This document shows, piece by piece, positions 7,916 to 14,099 of a stretch of DNA of 19,867 bases. This DNA comes from Leadbetterella sp964489955. Lineage in GTDB: Bacteria > Bacteroidota > Bacteroidia > Cytophagales > Spirosomataceae. The DNA lies in contig CAZBAV010000080.1 in the NCBI GenBank assembly GCA_964489955.1, forward strand, positions 1-19,867. Reading direction: 5' to 3'. Each line of letters starts with the position of its first letter. The stretch's first letter is position 1. Both the position numbers and the translations under genes were made by a program. The notes beneath the pieces are model-generated. The model searched no databases. It was given only the letters and a program-made list of their open reading frames with translations, and was not told where the DNA came from.

Positions 7916-8602
7916 ATGAAAAGGAACAAGTTTATTAGTTTTTTGGCATTAGGGATGGCCGTTACCCAGTTTTCATGTGCAGTAGCCCAAACTTCAGCTA
8001 CACAGGGTGACTTTGCATTACCTAAACTTGCTTATAGTTACGATGCATTGGAGCCTTATTTTGATGCAGCCACGATGGAAATTCACCATACACGCCACCA
8101 CCAAGCTTATGTGACCAATTTAAACAAAGCTTTGGAAGGGCAGAAGAAAGCTAGTTTAGATGAGATAGTAAAAAATATTTCTAAATACTCTGTAGCCGTA
8201 AGAAACAATGGCGGCGGTCACTGGAATCATAGCTTTTTTTGGGAAATACTAGGTTCTGGAAAAACAGCCCCTTCTGCAGCTTTATTGGCTAAGATTAACC
8301 AAGATTTTGGAAGTCTAGATAACCTTAAAGCTGAATTTAAGAAAGCAGCTACAAGCAGATTTGGTTCAGGTTGGGCATGGTTGGTAGTTCAAAACGGCAA
8401 GTTGAAGATTACTTCAACAGCGAACCAAGATAATCCACTTATGGATGTGGTTGATGATAAAGGAGCACCTATTCTTGGTCTTGATGTGTGGGAGCATGCA
8501 TATTATCTAAAATATCAAAACAAAAGAGCTGATTTTATTGATGCCTTTTGGAGTGTGGTTAACTGGGATAAAGTGAACGAGAAGTTTACAAAAGCTAAGT
8601 AA
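7916..8602 (+). CDS. sodA: Exported Fe/Mn-family superoxide dismutase, Mn-type signature
   Basis: The enzyme converts superoxide to oxygen and hydrogen peroxide. The 228-residue protein has all four metal ligands: His57 (EIHHTRHHQAYV), His105 (GHWNHSFFW), Asp190 and His194 (LDVWEHAYYLKY). GGGHWNH in the first domain and the Gln171 in TANQDNPLMD match manganese-type rather than iron-type enzymes, so Mn or cambialistic use is inferred. Residues 1-24 form a signal peptide with an AVA site before Q25. Cys21 gives a poor lipobox (QFSC), so periplasmic release is more likely than lipidation, but a lipoprotein cannot be excluded. An exported form in this family is less usual than a cytoplasmic one. 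It is the third gene of the clpS-recR unit, and no reason for that pairing is visible. Confidence 0.95.
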   Translation: MKRNKFISFLALGMAVTQFSCAVAQTSATQGDFALPKLAYSYDALEPYFDAATMEIHHTRHHQAYVTNLNKALEGQKKASLDEIVKNISKYSVAVRNNGGGHWNHSFFWEILGSGKTAPSAALLAKINQDFGSLDNLKAEFKKAATSRFGSGWAWLVVQNGKLKITSTANQDNPLMDVVDDKGAPILGLDVWEHAYYLKYQNKRADFIDAFWSVVNWDKVNEKFTKAK

Positions 8603-8606
8603 GACG

Positions 8607-8625
8607 AATTCTAAAAAGAATTTTG
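8607..8625 (+). terminator. Weak AT-rich hairpin after the superoxide dismutase gene
   Basis: AATTCT (8607-8612) and AGAATT (8617-8622) can form a 6-bp stem around a four-A loop, followed by TTGTT. The stem is weak and the T tract short, so it would be an inefficient terminator at best. Confidence 0.3.
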
Positions 8626-8705
8626 TTGAGGTCTCGGGAGATTAGTTATTATATGTAATTGTCTTCGGAGGCCTTTTATTATATAATTAGGGTTAATCGG
8701 AAAGG

Positions 8706-8713
8706 TATTTTTG
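8706..8713 (+). promoter_or_regulatory. -7 element (TATTTTTG) directly before the ynfA start
   Basis: An exact TAnnTTTG match ends five bases before the ATG at 8719, so transcription would begin at or within a few bases of the start codon. No good -33 TTTG is seen about 20 bases upstream. The element lies inside the longer TTG-initiated frame from 8659, which argues that the extension is not translated. Confidence 0.45.
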
Positions 8714-8718
8714 CAATT

Positions 8719-9048
8719 ATGGTCTTAGTAAAATCGATTTCTATTTTTCTTCTTGCCGGATTATGCGAGATAGGCGGAGGGTATCTGGTGTGGCTGTGGC
8801 TTAAGGAAGATAAACCCCTTTGGTATGGAGTTTTAGGAGGAGTAATCCTAGCAGCGTATGGAGTAGTTGCAACTTTACAAACAGCTAATTTTGCCAGAGT
8901 ATATGCTACATACGGTGGCTTTTTCATAGTTTTGTCCATTCTCTGGGCAATGAAGTTCGATAAGTTTGTACCTGATAAATACGATATAATTGGAGGCTTA
9001 GTAGCTCTTCTCGGAGTTTGTATTATTTACTACGGTCCCAGAGGTTAA
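8719..9048 (+). CDS. ynfA: YnfA/UPF0060 family small membrane protein
   Basis: The 109-residue protein has four hydrophobic helices (about residues 6-26, 32-52, 60-78 and 86-105) and the family's conserved words: LCEIGGGYLVWLWL near the N-terminus, YGVVATLQTANFARVYATYGG in the centre and DIIGGLVALLGVCIIYYGPRG at the C-terminus. UPF0060 proteins are inner-membrane proteins related to small multidrug resistance transporters; some are reported as efflux proteins, but the physiological substrate is not established. The ATG at 8719 gives the canonical 108-110 residue length. A TTG 60 bases upstream would add 20 polar residues unlike the family and would span the -7 box. Its stop overlaps the stop of the convergent ade gene by four bases. 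Confidence 0.92.
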   Translation: MVLVKSISIFLLAGLCEIGGGYLVWLWLKEDKPLWYGVLGGVILAAYGVVATLQTANFARVYATYGGFFIVLSILWAMKFDKFVPDKYDIIGGLVALLGVCIIYYGPRG

Positions 9049-10661
9049 AAACTTAGTGGGACAAACTCAAACTTGTTACCATCAAAAAGGCCTTTGTCGC
9101 TTAGTTTAAGAGATGGTATCACCAATAAAGCCATAAAAGACAAACACATAAAGGGTGACTGTAGCTTACATCCTAAGTTTTCTTTAGCAAACTGGTCAAT
9201 TTTTATATAATCATTAGCTACTTCATAGCCATCTTTGGGGCTCATTAAACCGGCTATTTGCAATGGGAGTATTCCTTTCATTGTTTCTGATACAACAGAT
9301 AAACCTCCCTTCTCTCTAACTATAAGGTTAATGGCATCTACTATAGCTGCGTCATCCTTTCCTACAGCTACTATATTATGGGAATCGTGAGCTACGGAGG
9401 AGGCCAAAGCACCTTCTTTTAGTCCGAAACCTTGTATATATGCTATGGCTGGCTCTTGTTGGGTATAGCGGTTATAAACTACTATCTTTTGTATGTCTTT
9501 TGCTTCTATATCTTCAATCTGTTCTATTGAGCTTCCTGTTACAATTTGTCCGTCTATAGCCTGAATTACCCTTAATTGTGTACTACCAGCAGCATATTTA
9601 ACGGCCAGTTGTTCTACTTTTAAAGGTTCTGTATTAAAGTTATTAAGGACAGTAGGGAGAGTTGCAGAAATAAGACTTTTACCGTTTTCTGCCACCTTTT
9701 TACCATTAATATAGGTAGCTTTTATATTTAGGCTTTCTGGGTTGTCTACCTCTATAAAGTCAGCTAAATCGCCTTCCTTCAGTAATCCTACAGGTAATTT
9801 GTAGTGTCGGACCGGGTTTAAAGAAGCCATCCTAAACACCTTAAACTTATCAATACCAAAAGCAATTGCTCTTTTTACGAGTTGGTTTATATGGCCATCC
9901 AGTAAGCTATCTGGGTGTTTATCATCCGAGCAGAGCATCATTTGGTACCAATGCTCATGTGCCAAAGGAATTAGCTCGTCAAAGTTTCGTGCTGCACTTC
10001 CCTCACGGATTAAAATTTTTACGCCCAGTTTTATCTTCTCCTCTGCTTCTTCCTTTGTAAAACACTCATGGTCGGTACTTATTCCTTCCGCAAAGTATTT
10101 TTCGGCTTCTTGTCCTCTTAAGCCTGGTGCATGGCCATCAATAGGCTTACCGAGTTCTTTTGCTATTTTGAGCTTTTCTATTACCTCCGGGTTTTCATGT
10201 ATTACACCAGGGAAGTTCATCATTTCGGCTAAATACGGAATCTTCTCATTTTGCAGAAGAGTTCTGATGTCATCGGCAGTTATTTCTGCCCCCGCTGTTT
10301 CAAAAGTCGTAGCAGGTACGCATGAAGGAGCCCCAAAGAAAAATTTAAATGGAATTCTATCGCCATCTTCTATCATGTACTCTACACCCTTTACTCCCAG
10401 TACATTTGCTATTTCATGGGGGTCTGAAATCGTGGCTACTGTGCCATGTGTCACAGCTAATCTACCAAACTGACTAGGACAGAGAAGAGAACTTTCTATA
10501 TGTACATGCGAGTCTACAAAACCCGGCATAAAGTAAGAATACTCCGGGTTTTCTACTCCTGTTTTTTTTATATCAAATATACGATCACCAAATATAGTGA
10601 TTGTTCCAAAAAAAATGTTTTTATCAAAAATGTCTACTATGTTCCCTTCTATTTTCTCCAT
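9045..10661 (-). CDS. ade: Adenine deaminase
   Basis: This amidohydrolase-superfamily enzyme converts adenine to hypoxanthine and ammonia in purine salvage. The 538-residue sequence shows the first metal pair in FVDSHVHIESS (His52, His54), an SDPHEIANVLG segment at 79-89, Glu146 (LAEMMNFPGVI), His177 (IDGHAPGL), His198 (STDHE) and the acidic pair at 246-247 (CSDDKHPD). The C-terminal domain carries VAHDSHNIVAVG and RVIQAIDGQI segments that distinguish Ade from other amidohydrolases. Length is within the family range. The ATG overlaps the stop of the upstream Rid-family gene by one base (TAATG), indicating translational coupling. Its 3' end is convergent with, and overlaps by four bases, the YnfA-family gene, with no terminator hairpin in between. 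Confidence 0.96.
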   Translation of the reverse strand: MEKIEGNIVDIFDKNIFFGTITIFGDRIFDIKKTGVENPEYSYFMPGFVDSHVHIESSLLCPSQFGRLAVTHGTVATISDPHEIANVLGVKGVEYMIEDGDRIPFKFFFGAPSCVPATTFETAGAEITADDIRTLLQNEKIPYLAEMMNFPGVIHENPEVIEKLKIAKELGKPIDGHAPGLRGQEAEKYFAEGISTDHECFTKEEAEEKIKLGVKILIREGSAARNFDELIPLAHEHWYQMMLCSDDKHPDSLLDGHINQLVKRAIAFGIDKFKVFRMASLNPVRHYKLPVGLLKEGDLADFIEVDNPESLNIKATYINGKKVAENGKSLISATLPTVLNNFNTEPLKVEQLAVKYAAGSTQLRVIQAIDGQIVTGSSIEQIEDIEAKDIQKIVVYNRYTQQEPAIAYIQGFGLKEGALASSVAHDSHNIVAVGKDDAAIVDAINLIVREKGGLSVVSETMKGILPLQIAGLMSPKDGYEVANDYIKIDQFAKENLGCKLQSPFMCLSFMALLVIPSLKLSDKGLFDGNKFEFVPLSF

Positions 10662-11053
10662 TATTGGGCGTTTAAAACAGCTGTTACTTCTATTTCTACA
10701 AGGAATTTACTATCAATTAATCCCGAAACCTCTACCATAGTGCAAGCTGGTTTTATTGTATTAAAAAACTCTCCATGGGCTTTTCCTATCATTTCCCAAT
10801 TTTTTATATTGGTGCAGAAAATACGTGTTCTTACCACGTTTTCTAATGAGCTACCTAGTTGTTTAAGGGTATTTTCTACTTTCATGAATATAAACTTGGT
10901 TTGCAAGTATTCATCTCCATCACCAATGACTTCTCCGCTATGGTCGGATGCCACAGTACCGCTTACTTCTATAACATTGCCGTATTGTACAGCTCTAGAA
11001 TAACCTACTTGCTCCTCCCAACCTAAACCAGAAGACATTTTTTTTATTTCCAT
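10661..11053 (-). CDS. Rid-family (YjgF/YER057c/UK114) protein lacking the catalytic arginine
   Basis: The 130-residue product has the trimeric Rid fold signature: VIEVSGTVASD, VRTRIFCTNI and the C-terminal LVEIEVTAVL strand. In true RidA, an Arg in the PAR motif (Arg105) binds the substrate carboxylate for hydrolysis of 2-aminoacrylate-type imines. Here the motif reads KPACTMVEVSGL with Cys104 in that place, so it belongs with Rid subfamilies that lack imine deaminase activity by this criterion, and the name ridA is not used. The operon order is helix-hairpin-helix protein, this gene, then ade, with 32 bases before it and a one-base stop/start overlap after it. A role tied to purine deamination or its by-products is inference from the coupling only. 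The ATG at 11053 begins a normal-length protein. Confidence 0.9.
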   Translation of the reverse strand: MEIKKMSSGLGWEEQVGYSRAVQYGNVIEVSGTVASDHSGEVIGDGDEYLQTKFIFMKVENTLKQLGSSLENVVRTRIFCTNIKNWEMIGKAHGEFFNTIKPACTMVEVSGLIDSKFLVEIEVTAVLNAQ

Positions 11054-11085
11054 GATTCTTTTTCTAATCCTACTTCAAAGATATT

Positions 11086-11991
11086 CTAAAACCTTATATA
11101 AGGCATAATTTTTTGTAAGGTTTCCTCATCCAAAACCTTTATTTTTCTTAAATCATCTATAGTTTCAATTGCCCCATGCTGGTTACGATAGGATATTATA
11201 GCTTTGGCTTGAAAGGCTTTTAGGTAGGGGTGTTTTAAGGTTTGGACTTCGTTTATTGCAATTTTGCTGTGCGGCGTTATGATTTTGGCATAGAGTAAAA
11301 CTTCTGATAATGCTTCTGGTTTCACACCATAAGTTTCATGCAGCTGGCTTAGGTCATGGAACCCTCCTAAAGCATCACGGAACTTAACAATTCTGGATGC
11401 ATAAACTGAACCTATTCCTCTGAAGGATATTAACTGTGTTGTATCGGCTATATTTATATCTATGTTTTTAGGCTTTACTGCAGGCAAATGAGTTGTTGCT
11501 TTTGGTAAGGTATTTTCAGTATATTGTGGCCTGATGGAATATTCTGACTTGTTGGTTTTTGAAGGAAGAGCAATCCATTCTTCTAGCTTTGTATATAGCT
11601 CAGGATGTAGCCCATAAATCTTCTGAAAGTCGGCTTTTGTTTTGAAAGTTCCTCCTTTTGACCGGTATTTAAGTATATTGTTTATGACATATTTTGGTAG
11701 CCCCAAAGTGGTTAATAGTTCTTGGCTGGCAGTGTTAGGGTCAAAGGAAGTAAGTTTGATATTAACCTCTGGTTTTTGTTTTGGATAATGCGTTGTTGCC
11801 GGTTTTAAAATAGGTTGGGTATTGTGGTAAGTTTTAATGCTCAGCTGTACTTTTCTTTTTTTTGTATAATGATTTATGACGAGGTAAGAGATCAAGCATA
11901 ACACCGTTACAATCGAGAAAACCAAAGCACTTTTGGCTTCACGGTAGGATAAGTCTAGGTTGTTTTTAAGGGTTCGTATTAACTGCTTCAT
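11086..11991 (-). CDS. Membrane-anchored protein with three helix-hairpin-helix (ComEA-like) modules
   Basis: The 301-residue protein has a single membrane helix at about residues 20-40 (SALVFSIVTVLCLISYLVI), a short basic and Pro-rich linker, and three related helix-hairpin-helix modules at about 81-140, 176-232 and 243-301. The first two open with the ComEA-type words FDPNTASQELLTTLGLP and INIADTTQLISFRGIG; the third has a degenerate opening (AINEVQTLKHPYL). Such modules bind the DNA backbone without sequence specificity. With the N-terminal anchor, the domains probably face the periplasm, as in the competence DNA receptor ComEA; a role in DNA uptake is inference. The ATG at 11991 is chosen over a TTG at 12012. 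It is the first gene of a tight unit with the Rid-family gene and ade. A cytoplasm-facing orientation, with a chromosome role, is not excluded. Confidence 0.85.
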   Translation of the reverse strand: MKQLIRTLKNNLDLSYREAKSALVFSIVTVLCLISYLVINHYTKKRKVQLSIKTYHNTQPILKPATTHYPKQKPEVNIKLTSFDPNTASQELLTTLGLPKYVINNILKYRSKGGTFKTKADFQKIYGLHPELYTKLEEWIALPSKTNKSEYSIRPQYTENTLPKATTHLPAVKPKNIDINIADTTQLISFRGIGSVYASRIVKFRDALGGFHDLSQLHETYGVKPEALSEVLLYAKIITPHSKIAINEVQTLKHPYLKAFQAKAIISYRNQHGAIETIDDLRKIKVLDEETLQKIMPYIRF

Positions 11992-12009
11992 AGTTGTGAA
12001 GGGAAGATA

Positions 12010-12037
12010 CAATTATAAAGCTAGCCAATTTTACAAA
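12010..12037 (-). promoter_or_regulatory. Candidate promoter for the helix-hairpin-helix/Rid/ade operon
   Basis: On the minus strand TTTG (12037-12034) is followed after 16 bases by TATAATTG (12017-12010), one mismatch from TAnnTTTG, ending 18 bases before the ATG at 11991. The spacing is shorter than usual and the match imperfect. Confidence 0.3.
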
Positions 12038-12056
12038 TTTTCACTTACCACAAAAT

Positions 12057-12084
12057 AAAAAAAACCATCTCTTATGGAGATGGT
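12057..12084 (-). terminator. Rho-independent terminator after rpoZ
   Basis: Read on the minus strand, ACCATCTC and GAGATGGT form an 8-bp stem around a five-base loop (arms at 12077-12084 and 12064-12071), followed directly by a run of eight T. It ends the bamD-rpoZ unit and isolates it from the next minus-strand operon. Confidence 0.85.
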
Positions 12085-12106
12085 CTCTTTATTAGGTCAA
12101 TATTTT

Positions 12107-12415
12107 TTAGATATCCTCTTCTCTGTATTTAGCCACAAGGTTATCATTTAAGAACTCATCTAAAGCCACACTTGTAGGCTTAGGTTGTCTCTCATAATAT
12201 TTAGAGATTTCAATTTGTTCCCTGTTTTCAAAGATTTCTTCCAGATTATCTACACTTGAAGCAAACTCGCTCAACTTATGTGTAAGCTCTTCTTTAGATT
12301 TTATAGCTATTTGTTGGGCTCTTTTAGAAACCACAAAAACAGACTCATATATGTTAGTTGTTTTAGAAGCTAAAACATCTGTATCACGTGTTACGATTGA
12401 CGGATTAATTGCCAT
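12107..12415 (-). CDS. rpoZ: DNA-directed RNA polymerase omega subunit (Rpb6-like, Bacteroidota type)
   Basis: Omega wraps the C-terminal tail of the beta' subunit and helps core RNA polymerase assembly. The 102-residue product contains the Rpb6/omega core at about residues 19-60: TTNIYESVFVVSKRAQQIA, which matches the conserved NxYExxxxxxKRAxQI pattern, followed by a helical, acidic segment and a Bacteroidota-type tail (ERQPKPTSVALDEFLNDNL). The length fits Bacteroidota omega proteins. It lies 60 bases downstream of bamD, and that gap contains a good promoter match, so rpoZ probably has its own transcript as well as read-through from bamD. A strong terminator follows, so any gene usually found after rpoZ in this phylum (often coaBC, from general knowledge) is not in this transcript. 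Confidence 0.88.
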   Translation of the reverse strand: MAINPSIVTRDTDVLASKTTNIYESVFVVSKRAQQIAIKSKEELTHKLSEFASSVDNLEEIFENREQIEISKYYERQPKPTSVALDEFLNDNLVAKYREEDI

Positions 12416-12442
12416 TTCACTACAGTTTTATAATTCAAGATG

Positions 12443-12474
12443 CAAAAATACGATTAAAAATAACAAATGCCAAA
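12443..12474 (-). promoter_or_regulatory. Promoter of rpoZ (TTTG-N20-TATTTTTG)
   Basis: This is the best promoter match in the window. On the minus strand TTTG (12474-12471) is separated by 20 bases from TATTTTTG (12450-12443), exactly the Bacteroidota -33/-7 arrangement, and it ends 27 bases before the rpoZ ATG. The -33 box begins two bases after the bamD stop codon. Confidence 0.7.
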
Positions 12475-12475
12475 A

Positions 12476-13366
12476 TTACTTTGTGTCACCTGTTTCTTGC
12501 TCCGCTTTTAACTTTTGTTTATATTCCTCAATCTTTTTCTCATCACTAGCAACTTTTTCAAGACCTTTTACTGCTTTGTCATGGATTTTCTCCAAATCTT
12601 TTATGTATTTACTAGTGGGATATTTATCAATAAACTTGTTATAAAAGTCAAGGGTTTCATTATACCTCTCACGCTGTTTTGTAAACAAACTTAAATCGGC
12701 AAGCTCATATTGTGCCAAAATCTGCATCGATGCCAATTCCTCGTTAAATTTAGAATCGGGAAAATCTTTACGAAAGTTATCTATTGTTACTACTGACGCT
12801 TTGTAATTACTTAGACCACTCCATGAAGGATCTCTTGTCTTAAAATACAATTTAGCTTTTTCATAAGACTTCTTTTCTAATCTGTATCGTAAGTCCAGCA
12901 AATCTTGCGTACATTTTGCGGCGTATTTGCTATCAGGGTACGTGTTTAAGAAGTTCTGCAACACATCTATGGCTGTAAGTGTATTGGTTTGATCCAGGTT
13001 ATAAGGAGGAGTGTCCTTAAACATAGAATACGCATACATATAATAAGCTTCCTCTGCTAGGTTACTATTATTGTATGTGGCATAAAAGCTATTGAAGAGG
13101 TATGCACTCATCTGATAATTACCTTGGTAATAATTAGAGTACGCATTATAAAACTGCGTTTTTTCAGCTGTACTGTCACCCCTAAGCAAAGGAGTTATTT
13201 CATCAAAGAAAACGGTTGCTTTATAATAGTCACCACTTTGGTAGTAGTTCATTGCGGCATTATATTTTTCTTCGGTTGTTCCCTTCTTTTGAAGTTTAGT
13301 AAATTTACTATTACAGCCGAAAATAAGTATTGGCAAAGCCACTGCCAGCAAAATTTTGTATTTCAT
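12476..13366 (-). CDS. bamD: Outer-membrane assembly lipoprotein BamD
   Basis: BamD is the essential lipoprotein partner of BamA in inserting beta-barrel proteins into the outer membrane. The 296-residue product begins with a lipoprotein signal (MKYKILLAVALPILIFGC, lipidated Cys18) and continues with tetratricopeptide-like helix pairs: EKYNAAMNYYQSGDYYKATVFF, YNAYSNYYQGNYQMSAYLF, IDVLQNFLNTYPDSKYAAKC, TIDNFRKDFPDSKFNEE and TLDFYNKFIDKYPTSKY. The repeated FxxxYPxSKY ends are the hallmark of the BamD/YfiO family. The C-terminus is a charged helix (EKKIEEYKQKLKAEQE). The ATG at 13366 starts directly with the signal peptide. A -7 box lies only four bases upstream, so its mRNA may be leaderless. 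rpoZ follows after 60 bases. Confidence 0.93.
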   Translation of the reverse strand: MKYKILLAVALPILIFGCNSKFTKLQKKGTTEEKYNAAMNYYQSGDYYKATVFFDEITPLLRGDSTAEKTQFYNAYSNYYQGNYQMSAYLFNSFYATYNNSNLAEEAYYMYAYSMFKDTPPYNLDQTNTLTAIDVLQNFLNTYPDSKYAAKCTQDLLDLRYRLEKKSYEKAKLYFKTRDPSWSGLSNYKASVVTIDNFRKDFPDSKFNEELASMQILAQYELADLSLFTKQRERYNETLDFYNKFIDKYPTSKYIKDLEKIHDKAVKGLEKVASDEKKIEEYKQKLKAEQETGDTK

Positions 13367-13370
13367 CTTA

Positions 13371-13378
13371 CAAATGTA
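13371..13378 (-). promoter_or_regulatory. -7 element (TACATTTG) directly before the bamD start
   Basis: An exact TAnnTTTG match on the minus strand ends four bases before the ATG. A T-rich TTTT at 13400-13397, 18 bases upstream, may be a weak -33 element. Transcription would start at or next to the start codon. Confidence 0.5.
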
Positions 13379-13419
13379 CGGAATTGTCTAATTACTAAAA
13401 CGGTGGAAGGGGAAGAAAA

Positions 13420-13974
13420 TTAGTTTTTCTCTACTAATAATTTTTTAGTGTCAACCTTTTTTCCATCCACAATAAACTGTACCATATAAACACCAGAGTC
13501 CAGCCCAGATGTATTAATACGTACTTTTTTACTATTAGAAGAAATAGTGTTCTCAAATAAAGATGTACCCACAAGATTCATTACTGTAAGTTTAGCTTCG
13601 CCAAATGAGGAAAGAACCTCGTAATTTACATCTGCATGAGTGGTAGCTGGGTTTGGATAAATACTACCAAACTTCACCTTTTCAGTGGTATTTGTTTTGG
13701 CCTTAGCAGTAACAGGTTTTATGTCTATATCGGTCTGTCCTTCCTTTTTGACACCCAATAATAACTCTCTATAAAAAGTAGTATACTCTGCTTTGGAAGA
13801 TAAATTGATTTTCGTTGGCATTTTACCAAATATAGGGTGGACCAACGAAGAGGGAAGTACTTTTTTCTCTACACCTTTACCGTGATTAAGGCGGGATTGT
13901 TCTTGTGCAACAGTCACACCTGTAACTAGCATAGCTACAACGAATAACAGGTTTATTTTGCTCAAGATTTTCAC
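13420..13974 (-). CDS. Small secreted protein with type IX secretion (type A) C-terminal sorting domain
   Basis: The 184-residue protein consists of a signal peptide (residues 1-23, cleavage before Q24), about 75 residues of unrecognised sequence, and a C-terminal sorting domain at about 102-184. The sorting domain shows the type A hallmarks: IYPNPATTHADVNYEV at its start, then LTVMNLVGTSLFE, INTSGLDSGVYMVQF and the terminal DTKKLLVEK. Such domains send proteins through the type IX secretion machine and lead to anchoring at or release from the cell surface. No enzyme or adhesin domain is visible in the middle; it has basic and short hydrophobic stretches such as SSLVHPIFGKMPTKINL. The start is GTG at 13974, the only codon that places the basic N-region before the hydrophobic core. 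It lies between rpiB (125 bases upstream) and bamD (53 bases downstream) without clear promoter or terminator. Role unknown. Confidence 0.88.
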   Translation of the reverse strand: MKILSKINLLFVVAMLVTGVTVAQEQSRLNHGKGVEKKVLPSSLVHPIFGKMPTKINLSSKAEYTTFYRELLLGVKKEGQTDIDIKPVTAKAKTNTTEKVKFGSIYPNPATTHADVNYEVLSSFGEAKLTVMNLVGTSLFENTISSNSKKVRINTSGLDSGVYMVQFIVDGKKVDTKKLLVEKN

Positions 13975-14099
13975 CGTATTGTAAAGTTTTTTATTCTATA
14001 TATTCAATTAAAATATTATAAAAAGGACTTCGTTTTTTTATCCTCACAACTATTAGACGTTAAATAACATGAAAAGGTTGCATCCACTTCGAAAAAAAA

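Noticed and set aside
8628..8675. Long-loop hairpin GAGGTCTC / GAGGCCTT after the superoxide dismutase gene
   Set aside because: The stem needs two G-U pairs, the loop is about 32 bases and only a short T run follows, so it is not convincing as a terminator or riboswitch.
8659..8718. 20-residue TTG-initiated extension of the YnfA-family protein
   Set aside because: Family length is 108-110 residues from the ATG at 8719, and the promoter box lies inside the extension.
10500..11003. 167-residue plus-strand frame opposite ade and the Rid-family gene
   Set aside because: It is antisense to two clear genes, has no family motifs, and its Cys/Phe/Ser-rich composition is that of a shadow frame.
11992..12012. 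TTG-initiated extension of the helix-hairpin-helix gene
   Set aside because: It overlaps the candidate -7 box and adds residues with no family support; the ATG at 11991 is preferred.
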